The notes under the pieces: generated by a model | Database searches by the model: none | What the model was told of the DNA's origin: nothing | Seen by the model: the letters and a program-made list of their open reading frames with translations, nothing else | Origin: Ilumatobacteraceae bacterium | Lineage (GTDB): Bacteria > Actinomycetota > Acidimicrobiia > Acidimicrobiales > Ilumatobacteraceae | Length of the DNA: 64,000 bases | Direction of reading: 5' to 3' | NCBI GenBank assembly: GCA_033344875.1 | Contig: JAWPMO010000001.1 | Coordinates: 1,637,595 to 1,701,594 of the forward strand | Part shown: positions 6,820 to 15,437 of the stretch, piece by piece | Numbering within the stretch: position 1 is the stretch's first letter | Layout: every line of letters begins with the position of its first letter | Position numbers and translations under genes: made by a program

Positions 6820-8855
6820 CGCGGCTCGTGCCCGAGCTGCCAGGCGAAGAACGCCAGCGAATCCGCGTGCTCGTCAGCGCTCTTCGCGACCGGCTTCCCG
6901 ACTCCGTGGCCCGCCCGGTTCTCCTGGTGGAGCAACATCGGTCGTTCGTGCTGATCGACCGCCGCGGCCTGCAACCGAGCGGCCATCTTGCGGGCGTGCA
7001 GCGGGTCGACGCGACTGTCGCCCTCGGCGGTCGTGAGGAGCACCGCCGGGTACCGCTCGCCATCGCGGACGTGATGGTACGGCGAGTAGTTCATCAGCCA
7101 CTCGAACTCCTCGGCCACATCGGGGTCGCCGTACTCGTCGGTCCAGAGTCGAGCGATGAGGAACTGCGGGAAGCGCACCATGTCGAGGAGCGGAACCGCG
7201 CACCACACCGCTCGGCAGAGGTCGGGACGCTGCGTGAGTGCGGCACCCACCAGCAGGCCGCCGTTCGACCCGCCGGCGATCCCGAGGCGGTCGCGTGACG
7301 TGCGGCCGGTCTCGACGAGCCAGTCGGCCGCGGCGTGGAAGTCGTCGAACACGTTCTGCTTGTTGCCACGCCGGCCGGCCTGGTGCCAGCTGTCCCCGTG
7401 CTCGGAGCCACCACGGAGCCCGGCGATCGCGTACTGCCCGCCCGCCTCACACCATGCTGCGATCAGGGCCGACCAGGTGGGTGTCTTGGTGATCGCGAAC
7501 CCGCCGTAGGCGGTGAGGATCGTGGCCGTGTCGGGGGTTGGTACCAAATCGGCACGATGGATCAGGAACATGCCGACGAGCGTGCCGTCGAACGACGGGT
7601 ACTCGACGTGGGTGACCGCCAGGTCGGGGACGTCGGGTGGCGGCTTCGCCGGCTGGACCCGTTCCAACCCCTGCCTCCCGACGAGGAACACGGCGTTCGG
7701 CTGGTCGAACCCGGTGCAGACGGCGTACGCACTCATCTCGGCGCGATCGACGTCCAACTGGACCACCGTGCTGCCGTCGAGCCCGTTGAGCGTGTCGGTG
7801 ACGCTCCCGTCGACCGACCACCGCTCGACGGCATCGACGCCGTTCCGCGACGTTGCCACCACGAGTCCGTGACGGTCGGCACGAACGCCGGTGACGACCG
7901 TGTCGCGTTCGGGTACCACCTCGTCCCACGTCTCGGGACCGAGATCGTCCCCCTCGAGGTCGATCGTCACCACCCGCCCGCGCGGCGCGTCGAGCGTGGT
8001 GAGGCCGACGAGTGTCCCGTCGTCGACGAACGTCATCGAAGCGGTCGCGTCGGCACCGAGCAGGACCGACCTCCACGTATCGTCCCGGCGATCGAGGAGC
8101 TGCACGTCGGTGCGGCTCCAGCCGACCGAGGACTGCACCAGCAACCATCGGCCGTCCGACGACGTCGTGACACTCGGCCACGTCTCGGGTGTCGGATGTT
8201 CGGCCCAGACGACCGGATCGTCGGCCGGGTCGTCGCCGATCGTGTGGTGGAAGACGGTCCGGTGGTAGGCATCGCCCGCCGGATACCGCGTGTAGAAGAA
8301 ACCGGAACCGTCGGGCTCCCACGCGACACTGCTCGCCCGGCAATCCGGAATCCGCACGTCGAGCAACGTGCCGTCGGCCGTCCGAGCGATGCGCAGCTCC
8401 GAGTTCTCCGTCCCACCCTCGCTGATACCGAACGCCACCTGCGAACCGTCGGGCGACGGCGAGAACCAATCGATCGCGGCGACGCCGTCGGCGGCATCGA
8501 CGGTCGGATCGACCAGGATCACGAACGCATCGGGGTCGTCGACCCGGCGGACGACGAGGCTCGCCTGGGGCGCACCCTCGGCCCGTTCGAGCAGGAACAT
8601 GCGACCATCGACGCACCGGACCGACTGCACGATCGGCAGCCGGAGCAGCCGAGAGACGCGACGGTGCCAGTCGGCTCTGCTCGGCTCGGCGTCGAGCGCC
8701 GCCCTCGTCACGCTGTTCTGCGACGCCACCCACTCCCGGACCTCGCCGGCGTCTCCCTGCTCGAGCCATCGATAGGGATCGGAGACGAAGACCCCGTGAT
8801 ACAGGTCGCCGTCATCGGTGCGTCGTGTCTCGCCCTGCGGGCGCCCGCCGGTCAT
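6816..8855 (-). CDS. Prolyl oligopeptidase family serine peptidase (S9A)
   Basis: 679 aa, full length for S9A. Residues about 1-70 and 400-679 make the alpha/beta hydrolase; 70-400 make the seven-bladed propeller. The catalytic Ser is S530 in GIAGGSNGGLLVG; the catalytic Asp lies in GDSRVDPLHA and the His in NRAGHGVGKP near the C-terminus. It cleaves short peptides after proline and is cytosolic, with no signal peptide. The start is supported by a leaderless-type -10 TAGCCT six bases upstream. First gene of a two-gene unit with the VOC protein. Confidence 0.95.
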   Translation of the reverse strand: MTGGRPQGETRRTDDGDLYHGVFVSDPYRWLEQGDAGEVREWVASQNSVTRAALDAEPSRADWHRRVSRLLRLPIVQSVRCVDGRMFLLERAEGAPQASLVVRRVDDPDAFVILVDPTVDAADGVAAIDWFSPSPDGSQVAFGISEGGTENSELRIARTADGTLLDVRIPDCRASSVAWEPDGSGFFYTRYPAGDAYHRTVFHHTIGDDPADDPVVWAEHPTPETWPSVTTSSDGRWLLVQSSVGWSRTDVQLLDRRDDTWRSVLLGADATASMTFVDDGTLVGLTTLDAPRGRVVTIDLEGDDLGPETWDEVVPERDTVVTGVRADRHGLVVATSRNGVDAVERWSVDGSVTDTLNGLDGSTVVQLDVDRAEMSAYAVCTGFDQPNAVFLVGRQGLERVQPAKPPPDVPDLAVTHVEYPSFDGTLVGMFLIHRADLVPTPDTATILTAYGGFAITKTPTWSALIAAWCEAGGQYAIAGLRGGSEHGDSWHQAGRRGNKQNVFDDFHAAADWLVETGRTSRDRLGIAGGSNGGLLVGAALTQRPDLCRAVWCAVPLLDMVRFPQFLIARLWTDEYGDPDVAEEFEWLMNYSPYHHVRDGERYPAVLLTTAEGDSRVDPLHARKMAARLQAAAVDQHERPMLLHQENRAGHGVGKPVAKSADEHADSLAFFAWQLGHEPR

Positions 8856-8867
8856 GGCGGCAGGCTA
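8856..8867 (-). promoter_or_regulatory. Leaderless -10 box (TAGCCT) for the prolyl oligopeptidase gene
   Basis: On the minus strand TAGCCT (8867-8862) is followed by GCCGCC and the ATG at 8855. There is no ribosome binding site, as expected of leaderless transcripts. Confidence 0.55.
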
Positions 8868-8937
8868 GTCGGGCGGCATCGGCCGCCCGGGTGCACCGGA
8901 CGGGTGATTCGGCGCGGCCGGCCCGCGCCCACACAGC

Positions 8938-8969
8938 ATGAAGCCGTCGGCCTGGGCCGACGGCTTCAT
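8938..8969 (-). terminator. Perfect 14-bp hairpin downstream of the bL37 gene
   Basis: ATGAAGCCGTCGGC, loop CTGG, and the exact reverse complement. It lies 46 bases after the bL37 stop and before the promoter of the prolyl oligopeptidase gene on the same strand. There is no U-tract, so it is a GC-type terminator or an mRNA 3'-end stabiliser. Confidence 0.6.
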
Positions 8970-9015
8970 CGAGATCTTCGCGCGCTCGAAGCGCGCCGGT
9001 GTGTCAGGGCGTTGC

Positions 9016-9102
9016 TCAGCCGCGACCCATGTTGGGGCGCTTGCCGTGGTTCGCCTTGCTCCGGCGCAGCTTGGCCTTTTTGCGACTCGTCTTCTTCGAC
9101 AT
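9016..9102 (-). CDS. Large-subunit ribosomal protein bL37
   Basis: 28 aa, very basic. It begins MSKKTSRKKAKLRR and has the signature KANHGKRPN near the C-terminus, which matches the short actinobacterial ribosomal protein bL37 known from mycobacterial ribosomes (about 24 aa). The MGRG tail is a short extension. A -10-like TAGGAT lies 9 bases upstream of the ATG, and a strong hairpin follows the gene. It is easily missed because of its size. Confidence 0.85.
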   Translation of the reverse strand: MSKKTSRKKAKLRRSKANHGKRPNMGRG

Positions 9103-9117
9103 AGGTTCGACATCCTA
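9103..9117 (-). promoter_or_regulatory. -10 box (TAGGAT) for the bL37 gene
   Basis: TAGGAT on the minus strand at 9117-9112, nine bases before the ATG. The leader would be only about 2 nt. Confidence 0.5.
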
Positions 9118-9148
9118 CGGCGCCGGAACGTCGCCACCAACCGGCCGA

Positions 9149-10183
9149 TCAGTGCGATGACGCCCATTCGACGAGTTCGTCGGCCGACCACGTGTTGACG
9201 ATCCGCTCGATCGGTACGTCGCGTTCGGCCGCCCGATTGCAGCCGTACGGCTGGAACTCGAGCTGGCCGGTCGCATGGGCGTCGGAGTCGATCGAGAACC
9301 AACACCCGTACTCGATGGCCAGGTCGATCAATTCCCGAGGCGGGTCGAGGCGCTCCGGACGGCAGTTGATCTCGACCGCCGTGTCGAACCGAGCGCACGC
9401 GGCGAACACGTAGTCGGCGTCGAAGGTCGACTCGGGTCGCTTGCCGACCTTGCGGCCCGTGAGATGTCCGAGGATGTCGACGTGCGGGTTGGCGATCGCC
9501 GTCACCATGCGCTCGGTCATCTGCTTCGACTCCATCCGCAGTTTGGAGTGCACGCTCGCCACGACGACGTCCAACCGGCCGAGCATCTCGTCGGACAGGT
9601 CGAGCGTCCCGTCCTCGAGGATGTCGACCTCCATGCCGGTCAGGATCCGGAAGTCGTGCCCGGCCGCGGCGATCTCATCGTTGACGCGTTCGATCTCGAC
9701 GAGCTGGTCGGCGAGGCGTTCCTCGTTCAACCCGTGAGCGACGGTCAACCGGGCCGAGTGGTCGGTGAGCACCATGTAGTCGTGCTCGAGGGCGATCGCG
9801 GTGGCGGCCATCGCCTCGATCTCGGCCCCGCCGTCGCTCCAGGTCGAGTGCAGATGGCAGTCACCCCGGAGCGCGGCCCGGTACGGAGCACCGGCCTCGG
9901 TCAGTTCGACCTCGGACTCGGCCTCGATCTTGCGAAGATATGCGGGCACGACGCCGGCGAGCGCCTCGGTGATCACACCGGCGGTGGCGTCGCCGATGCC
10001 GTCGAGTTCGACCAGCCGTTGGTCGCGGGCACGTTCGGCCAACTCGACCGGGTCGGTCGTGCGGACCACGCCGAGCGCGCCGACGAACGCACGTGTCTTG
10101 TAGGGCGACGCGAGGGATCGATCGAGGCAGTGGATGATCCGCTCGAGCGCGGCTTCCGGTGACATCGGAGCGGTCGTCGGCAC
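9149..10183 (-). CDS. PHP-domain protein with PolX-like N-terminal helix-hairpin-helix region
   Basis: 344 aa. The N-terminal 95 residues resemble the helix-hairpin-helix/DNA-binding part of family X polymerases (KTRAFVGALG, LVELDGIGDATAGVI). Residues about 110-340 are a PHP phosphoesterase domain with the metal motifs GDCHLHSTWSDG, LTDHS, GMEVDILEDG, ASVHSKLRM, HVDILGHLTG and FSIDSDAHATG. The polymerase palm is absent, so it is not a DNA polymerase. It is likely a metal-dependent phosphoesterase acting on nucleic acid or phosphorylated sugars. The GTG at 10183 is chosen because TACGTT sits seven bases upstream (leaderless); an ATG at 10165 is the alternative. Confidence 0.85.
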   Translation of the reverse strand: MPTTAPMSPEAALERIIHCLDRSLASPYKTRAFVGALGVVRTTDPVELAERARDQRLVELDGIGDATAGVITEALAGVVPAYLRKIEAESEVELTEAGAPYRAALRGDCHLHSTWSDGGAEIEAMAATAIALEHDYMVLTDHSARLTVAHGLNEERLADQLVEIERVNDEIAAAGHDFRILTGMEVDILEDGTLDLSDEMLGRLDVVVASVHSKLRMESKQMTERMVTAIANPHVDILGHLTGRKVGKRPESTFDADYVFAACARFDTAVEINCRPERLDPPRELIDLAIEYGCWFSIDSDAHATGQLEFQPYGCNRAAERDVPIERIVNTWSADELVEWASSH

Positions 10184-10196
10184 GACCACCAACGTA
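10184..10196 (-). promoter_or_regulatory. Leaderless -10 box (TACGTT) for the PHP gene
   Basis: TACGTT (10196-10191, minus) plus a 7-base gap to GTG 10183. Confidence 0.5.
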
Positions 10197-10291
10197 CCGA
10201 ACCACCCGTGACGACCGACACACGGGGCGACGGAATACCGCGCCGACCCACTGCGTTCCACATGACGTACACGATTTTGAAGGAGTCGCAC

Positions 10292-10675
10292 GTGGCAACC
10301 AGCACACTCAACATGGAGAATTTCGAATCCACGATCTCGTCCGACGGCATCACGCTCGTCGACTTCTGGGCCGAGTGGTGCGGGCCGTGTCGCCAGTTCG
10401 GACCGATCTTCGAGCAGACCGCCGAGGAGAACCCCGACGCCGTCTTCGCCAAGGTCGACACCGAGGCCGAGCAGGAGCTCGCCGGGTCGCTGGGCATCAT
10501 GTCGATCCCGACCCTCATGATCTTCCGCGACGGCATCCAGCTCTTCAGCCAGCCCGGGGCGCTCCCGAAGTCGGCGCTCGACGACCTGCTGCGCCAGGTC
10601 CGCGAACTCGACATGGACGCCGTCCGGCAGGAACTCGACGGCGAGACCAGCGAGGCAACGGCCGACAACGGCTGA
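10292..10675 (+). CDS. trxA: Thioredoxin
   Basis: 127 aa cytosolic thioredoxin. The active site WCGPC lies in VDFWAEWCGPCRQFGPIF, and the cis-proline loop is MSIPTLMIF. The C-terminus runs about 20 residues past the fold as an acidic tail (ELDGETSEATADNG). GAAGGAG lies seven bases before the GTG at 10292, which decides the start over an upstream ATG at 10262. A strong terminator follows. It reduces protein disulfides using thioredoxin reductase, which is not in the window. Confidence 0.92.
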   Translation: MATSTLNMENFESTISSDGITLVDFWAEWCGPCRQFGPIFEQTAEENPDAVFAKVDTEAEQELAGSLGIMSIPTLMIFRDGIQLFSQPGALPKSALDDLLRQVRELDMDAVRQELDGETSEATADNG

Positions 10676-10757
10676 CCACATCCGACGTCCGACGAACTTC
10701 CTCCTCTCGTCGGACGCCAGGCAAACCGATTCGGAATCCCCCCGTTCCGATCGGGCG

Positions 10758-10797
10758 ACGAGCCGGGCAGCGATGCTGCCCGGCTCGTGAAGTTTTC
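10758..10797 (+). terminator. Rho-independent terminator after thioredoxin gene
   Basis: A perfect 14-bp stem ACGAGCCGGGCAGC with loop GAT and its exact complement, followed by GAAGTTTT. It is one of the clearest intrinsic terminators in the window and separates trxA from the UDP-sugar genes. Confidence 0.85.
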
Positions 10798-10828
10798 GGG
10801 GTACTGCGGGCCGACCGCAGCTTGCTCC

Positions 10829-10870
10829 TAAAGTGGCGGCGATTCGCCCCCTCCCCAGCCGAGGTCACCC
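10829..10870 (+). promoter_or_regulatory. Putative promoter -10 (TAAAGT) for the UDP-sugar operon
   Basis: TAAAGT at 10829-10834 is the only good -10 between the trxA terminator and GTG 10871. No -35 was recognised, and the leader would be about 30 nt. Confidence 0.4.
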
Positions 10871-12193
10871 GTGAGCAATGAACCCGTCAAGCAGATCGCC
10901 GTCATCGGCACCGGATACGTCGGGTTGACGACCGGTGCGACCCTGGCGCATTTCGGCTTCCGGGTGTCGTGCTGCGACGTCGACCCCCGCAAGGTCGACC
11001 TCCTCGACCAGGGCGTCATCCCGATCGTCGAGCACGGCCTCGACCAACTCGTCAACGACAACCGCGCCGCCGGGCGTCTGACGTTCCACCTCGGCTCCGA
11101 CCCTGCGGTCCGGACCGCCGACGTGGTCTTCCTGTGCGTTCCCACGCCGCAGGACGACGACGGATCGGCCGATCTCACGTACGTCCGTGCCGCCGCCGCC
11201 GAGATCGGTCCGATGCTCAAGCCGGGCGCGGTCGTCGTCAACAAGTCGACGGTTCCCGTCGGATCGTTCCACGTCGTCGTTGGCGCGCTGGGCCGCGACG
11301 ACGTCGACGTGGCCTCCAACCCCGAGTTCCTCCGCGAAGGATCGGCGGTTCACGACTGCCTGAACCCCGACCGGGTCGTCATCGGGGCGGACAACGAGCG
11401 TGCGGCGGCCGTCGTGCGCTCGCTGTACGAGTCGCTCGACACCGAGTTCATCGTCACCGACCCGGCGTCGGCCGAGACGATCAAGTACGCGGCGAACGGG
11501 TTCCTCGCCATGAAGATCTCGTTCATCAACAGTGTGGCCGCCATGTGCGAACAGGTCGGCGCCGATGTCGCGGCGGTCGTCGCCGGCATCGGCAGCGATC
11601 ACCGTATCGGGAACCAGTTCCTCAATCCGGGCCCCGGCTGGGGCGGCAGCTGCTTTCCCAAGGATTCGCGAGCGCTCGTCAGCATCGCCCGCGAGCACGG
11701 CTACGACTTCTCGCTCATGCGAGGCGTGATCGACATCAACGAGCAACAGTACGACCGCATCGCGAACAAGATCGCACGCGGTGCCAACCGGTTCGAACAC
11801 GACCGACTCGAGGGGGTGGTGATCGGCGCACTCGGGCTCACGTTCAAGGCCGGAACCGACGACCTTCGCGAATCACCGGCGCTCCGGATCCTCCACGACC
11901 TGCGTCGGCGGGGCGCCGAGATCCGCGCCTACGACCCGACGGCCACGGGCGAACTCGACCCGATCCAGACCGACCGGTTGGCCGGCATCACACTGTGCGA
12001 CTCGATGGCCGACGCGACCGCAGACGCCGATGTCCTGACGATCCTGACCGAGTGGCCGGAGTTCCGCGAGCTCGACCTCGACGCCGCCGCCGTGGCGATG
12101 CGCGGCAACGCGGTGGTCGACGCCCGCAACCTGCTCGAACCCGCCGTGGTCAAGTCCGCCGGCCTGACCTACGACGGGGTCGGGCGCTCATGA
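10871..12193 (+). CDS. UDP-glucose 6-dehydrogenase family protein
   Basis: 440 aa nucleotide-sugar dehydrogenase. The NAD-binding Rossmann motif is AVIGTGYVGLTTGATLAHFG at the N-terminus; the central domain carries ETIKYAANGFLAMKISFINS; the catalytic cysteine is C261 in GWGGSCFPKDS; the C-terminal NDP-sugar domain has LTFKAGTDDLRESPA. It oxidises UDP-glucose to UDP-glucuronate with two NAD. The next gene starts within its stop codon (ATGA) and encodes a likely UDP-glucuronate decarboxylase, which supports UDP-glucose over GDP-mannose as substrate. GTG start. Confidence 0.92.
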   Translation: MSNEPVKQIAVIGTGYVGLTTGATLAHFGFRVSCCDVDPRKVDLLDQGVIPIVEHGLDQLVNDNRAAGRLTFHLGSDPAVRTADVVFLCVPTPQDDDGSADLTYVRAAAAEIGPMLKPGAVVVNKSTVPVGSFHVVVGALGRDDVDVASNPEFLREGSAVHDCLNPDRVVIGADNERAAAVVRSLYESLDTEFIVTDPASAETIKYAANGFLAMKISFINSVAAMCEQVGADVAAVVAGIGSDHRIGNQFLNPGPGWGGSCFPKDSRALVSIAREHGYDFSLMRGVIDINEQQYDRIANKIARGANRFEHDRLEGVVIGALGLTFKAGTDDLRESPALRILHDLRRRGAEIRAYDPTATGELDPIQTDRLAGITLCDSMADATADADVLTILTEWPEFRELDLDAAAVAMRGNAVVDARNLLEPAVVKSAGLTYDGVGRS

Positions 12194-13128
12194 TCCGGCC
12201 CGGTCACGTCGTCGTCGCCGGGGGCGCAGGATTCCTCGGTTCGCACGTGTGTGACCGGTTGATCGAGCGCGGCGACACGGTCACCTGCCTCGACGACCTG
12301 TCGACCGGGCACATCGACAACGTGCGCCACCTCGATGCGTCCGGGCGATTCCGACTCGTGCGCGGCGACGTGGTCGACGCCGCATCACTCGACATCGCCG
12401 ACGTGACCGCCGTGATGCACCTCGCGAGCCCTGCGTCGCCACCCGAGTACCTCAGGCGACCGCTCGACACGTTGATGGCCAACAGCGTCGGAACCCACCA
12501 ACTGCTCGAAGTCGCCCGTCGGCACGACGCGCGGTTCTTCCTCGCATCGACCAGCGAGGTGTACGGGGACCCGCTGGTGCATCCCCAGCCCGAGAGCTAC
12601 TGGGGCAACGTCAACCCGAACGGCGAGCGTTCGGTCTACGACGAAGCGAAGCGGTTCTCCGAGTCGATCACGATGACCTACCACCGCACGTACGGCGTCG
12701 ACGTGCGAATCGCCCGGATCTTCAACACGTACGGGCCGCGCATGCAGCCCGACGACGGTCGCGTCGTGACGAACTTCATCCACCAGGCGCTCGCCGGGCG
12801 ACCGATCACGATCTACGGCGACGGCAGCCAGACGCGCAGCTTCTGCTACGTCGACGACGAGGTCGACGGGTTCATCTCACTGCTCGACAGTGAGTACGTC
12901 GGCCCGGTCAACATCGGCAATCCCGACGAGTTCACGATGCACGAACTCGCCCGGGTCGTCATGGAGCTCATCGACACCACGTCGGAGATCGTGTTCGAAC
13001 CCCTCCCCAGCGACGACCCTCGAGTCCGCAAACCCGACATCTCGCTGGCGGCCGAGACCCTGGGCTGGACCCCCACGATCGGTCTCCGCGACGGTCTGAC
13101 GAAGACGATCGAGTGGTTCCGCTCGTAG
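12190..13128 (+). CDS. NAD-dependent epimerase/dehydratase, probable UDP-glucuronate decarboxylase (UDP-xylose synthase)
   Basis: 312 aa extended SDR. NAD motif GGAGFLGSHVCDRLIERG at the N-terminus; LASPASPPEYLRRPLDTL, STSEVYGDPLVHPQPESYWG and NPNGERSVYDEAKRFSE carry the Ser/Tyr/Lys catalytic set; ARIFNTYGPRMQPDDGRVV and GDGSQTRSFCYVDD are typical of UXS enzymes. It converts UDP-glucuronate to UDP-xylose. Coupled to the UDP-glucose dehydrogenase by a 4-base overlap, so together they make UDP-xylose for cell-surface glycans. A GTPase gene follows after 13 bp. Confidence 0.9.
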   Translation: MIRPGHVVVAGGAGFLGSHVCDRLIERGDTVTCLDDLSTGHIDNVRHLDASGRFRLVRGDVVDAASLDIADVTAVMHLASPASPPEYLRRPLDTLMANSVGTHQLLEVARRHDARFFLASTSEVYGDPLVHPQPESYWGNVNPNGERSVYDEAKRFSESITMTYHRTYGVDVRIARIFNTYGPRMQPDDGRVVTNFIHQALAGRPITIYGDGSQTRSFCYVDDEVDGFISLLDSEYVGPVNIGNPDEFTMHELARVVMELIDTTSEIVFEPLPSDDPRVRKPDISLAAETLGWTPTIGLRDGLTKTIEWFRS

Positions 13129-13141
13129 CCTGACCCACCTC

Positions 13142-14230
13142 ATGGAACGGTTCGGTCTCGTCGGACTGCCCAATGCGGGCAAGTCATCTCTGTACAACGC
13201 GCTCACCGGGGGCGGCGCGCTCGCTGCGCCGTACCCCTTCGCCACCAAGGATCCCAACATCGGGGTCGCCAAGGTCCCCGACGAACGGGTCGATCGACTG
13301 GCCGAGATGTCGGCGTCGAAGAACGTGATCCACGCCCAGGTCGAGGTCGTCGACATCGGCGGCCTCGTCGAAGGCGCGTCCAAGGGCGAAGGACTCGGCA
13401 ACAAGTTCCTCGCCAACATCCGTGAGGTCGACGCCATCGTGTTCGTACTTCGGGCCTTCGAGGACGACGACGTCGTCGGGTCCCCCGACCCGCTCGAACA
13501 CCTCCGTGTCGTCGAGCTGGAGTTGGCGCTCGCCGACCTCGAAGCCGTGGAGAAGCGCCTCACCCAGGCGACGCGGCAGTCCAAACTCGACAAGACCCTC
13601 GGCGACGAGATCGCCGCCCTGCAGTCCGCCTACGACGCCTTGAGCGAGGGGCTCCCGCTCTATCGGGCCGGCCTCTCGGCCGACGCGAAGGAGCAGCTCG
13701 CGCCGTACTTCCTCCTCACCAACCGTCGGGTGCTCGCGGTCGTCAACGTCGGCGAAGACGCGATCGACGACATTCCGGCGGCCGAGGCCCTGGTGGCCGC
13801 CGAGTTCAACAGCGCCGGCGACAACGTCGAGGTGATCGGCATGTGCGTGCAGTTGGAGGCCGAGGCAGCCACCATCACCGATCCGACCGAACGGGCCGAG
13901 ATGCTCGAAGGATTCGGGCTCGGCGAGGGCGCACTGTTCCGGATGGTCCGCTCCGCCTACCACCTGCTCGGGATGCGCACCTACTTCACGACCGGTGAGA
14001 AGGAGACCAGGGCCTGGACGTTCTACGAGGGTTCGACCGCTCCCGTGTGCGCCGGTCGGATCCACACCGACTTCCAGCGCGGCTTCATCCGCGCCGAGGT
14101 CATCCAGTGGGACGAGCTGCTGACCCTGGGGTCGTGGAACAAGGCCAAAGAGGCCGGCAAGCTGCGGGTCGAGGGCAAGGACTACATCGGCCAGGACGGC
14201 GACGTGATGGAGTTCCGCTTCAACGTGTAG
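13142..14230 (+). CDS. ychF: Redox-regulated ATPase YchF (Obg-family)
   Basis: 362 aa, normal for YchF. The G1 loop is GLPNAGKSSLYNALTGGG, the G3 motif is DIGGLVEGASKGEGLGNKFL, and NVGE replaces NKxD, which is typical of YchF and gives ATP rather than GTP preference. A central coiled coil (about 130-200) and a C-terminal TGS domain (from about 275, with TFYEGSTAPVCAGRIHTDF and GKDYIGQDGDVMEFRFNV) complete it. It binds ribosomes and acts in translation or stress responses. A TAGCCT box 10 bases before the ATG may serve as its own promoter. Confidence 0.96.
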   Translation: MERFGLVGLPNAGKSSLYNALTGGGALAAPYPFATKDPNIGVAKVPDERVDRLAEMSASKNVIHAQVEVVDIGGLVEGASKGEGLGNKFLANIREVDAIVFVLRAFEDDDVVGSPDPLEHLRVVELELALADLEAVEKRLTQATRQSKLDKTLGDEIAALQSAYDALSEGLPLYRAGLSADAKEQLAPYFLLTNRRVLAVVNVGEDAIDDIPAAEALVAAEFNSAGDNVEVIGMCVQLEAEAATITDPTERAEMLEGFGLGEGALFRMVRSAYHLLGMRTYFTTGEKETRAWTFYEGSTAPVCAGRIHTDFQRGFIRAEVIQWDELLTLGSWNKAKEAGKLRVEGKDYIGQDGDVMEFRFNV

Positions 14231-14262
14231 GTCGGCGACACGCGAGCTGGCACACTGCGTGC

Positions 14263-14598
14263 GTGCCGTGGTTGGTGACTGAGGACGCTCGTGTGCTCGC
14301 TTCCGTCGAGATGGCCGACGCGCGTTCGGCGCGCCGCAAGGGTCTCCTGGGTCGCGACGGCCTCGAGGGGGCTCTCGTCCTGCGCCCGTGCCGCTGGGTC
14401 CACACGATCGGCATGCGATTTCCCATCGATGTCGCCTTCGTGAGCGACGACGGCGTCGTCGTCAAGACGATGCAGATGCACCGACGCCGTGTCGGCGTGC
14501 CGGTGTGGCGCGCGAGCACGGTCATCGAGGCCGAGGCCGGCGCGTTCTCACGGTGGGGTCTGCGCGTCGGCGACACCGTCGAGATCAGGGAGCCATGA
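14263..14598 (+). CDS. DUF192 family protein
   Basis: 111 aa DUF192 domain: ARSARRKGLLGRDGLEGALVL, the hallmark WVHTIGMRFPIDVAFV and EAEAGAFSRWGLRVGDTVEI. No signal peptide, so this is the cytosolic form. Family function is unknown. GTG start at 14263; its last bases overlap the rsmI start (ATGA), so it is co-translated with that rRNA methyltransferase gene. Confidence 0.85.
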   Translation: MPWLVTEDARVLASVEMADARSARRKGLLGRDGLEGALVLRPCRWVHTIGMRFPIDVAFVSDDGVVVKTMQMHRRRVGVPVWRASTVIEAEAGAFSRWGLRVGDTVEIREP

Positions 14599-15419
14599 CC
14601 GGCGGCACGCTCTGGCTGGTGGCCACGCCGATCGGCAACCTGGGCGACCTGCCGCCGCGGGCTGTCGAGGTCCTCGGCAACGCCGGCCTGGTCTGCTGCG
14701 AAGACACCCGTCGCACCGGACGACTGCTCCAACACGCCGGTATCCGGGTCGAGCGGCTGGCGGTGGCCAACGACCACACCGAGTACCACCGGATCGACGA
14801 CGTGCTCGCCGAACTGGGCGCCGGCAACGACGTCGCCGTCGTCAGCGACGCGGGCACGCCGGGCGTGTCCGACCCCGGCGAGCGGCTCGTCCGGGCCGCG
14901 ATCGACGCCGGCTACACGGTCTCGGCCGTTCCCGGTCCGGTCGCCGCCGTCACGGCCTTGACGATCAGCGGGCTCCCGACCGATCGGTTCGTCGTCGAGG
15001 GTTTCCTCCCCCGCAGCGGACGCGAACGTCAGCGCCGACTCGGCGAACTCGTGACCGAGCGTCGCACCACCGTGTTGTACGAGGCGCCGCACCGCATCGA
15101 GCGGACACTCGCCGATCTCCGATCGGCCTGCGACGACGACCGGCCGGTCGTCGTCTGTCGTGAGCTCACCAAGCTCTACGAGACGGTCCTGCGCGGCACA
15201 CTCCGAACGCTCGACGTCGGCACGCCGAAGGGTGAGTACGTGATCGTGCTGGGCGGCGCACCGGTCGACGACACACCGGTCGACGATGCCACCCTCATCG
15301 AAGCGATCCAGGCGGAGCTCGACGGTGGAGCGTCGACGCGCGATGCGGCCGCGACCGTGGCGCAGCGCTTCGGCGTCGCCAAACGAACCGCGTACGCGCT
15401 CGCGATCACCCCCCGCTGA
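14595..15419 (+). CDS. rsmI: 16S rRNA (cytidine1402-2'-O)-methyltransferase RsmI
   Basis: 274 aa. LWLVATPIGNLGDLPPRAVEVL at the N-terminus, EDTRRTGRLLQHAGI, VVSDAGTPGVSDPGERLV, AVPGPVAAVTALTISGLPTDRF and LYEAPHRIERTLADL are all RsmI signatures of the tetrapyrrole methylase fold. It uses SAM to methylate the ribose of C1402 in the decoding centre. GGAGCC precedes the ATG inside the end of the DUF192 gene. Confidence 0.95.
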   Translation: MTGGTLWLVATPIGNLGDLPPRAVEVLGNAGLVCCEDTRRTGRLLQHAGIRVERLAVANDHTEYHRIDDVLAELGAGNDVAVVSDAGTPGVSDPGERLVRAAIDAGYTVSAVPGPVAAVTALTISGLPTDRFVVEGFLPRSGRERQRRLGELVTERRTTVLYEAPHRIERTLADLRSACDDDRPVVVCRELTKLYETVLRGTLRTLDVGTPKGEYVIVLGGAPVDDTPVDDATLIEAIQAELDGGASTRDAAATVAQRFGVAKRTAYALAITPR

Positions 15420-15424
15420 GTCGG

Positions 15425-15437
15425 TACTGTCGGGGAC
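15425..15437 (+). promoter_or_regulatory. Leaderless -10 box (TACTGT) for HAD phosphatase gene
   Basis: TACTGT at 15425-15430, then 7 bases and ATG 15438. Confidence 0.5.

Noticed and set aside
8865-9398. Minus-strand open frame of 177 aa overlapping bL37 and the PHP gene
   Set aside because: Its composition is typical of GC-rich shadow frames and it conflicts with two well-supported genes and a hairpin.
10166-10681. N-terminal extension of the PHP protein to 510 aa
   Set aside because: It would run antisense through thioredoxin; the -10 box at 10191-10196 and family length support GTG 10183.
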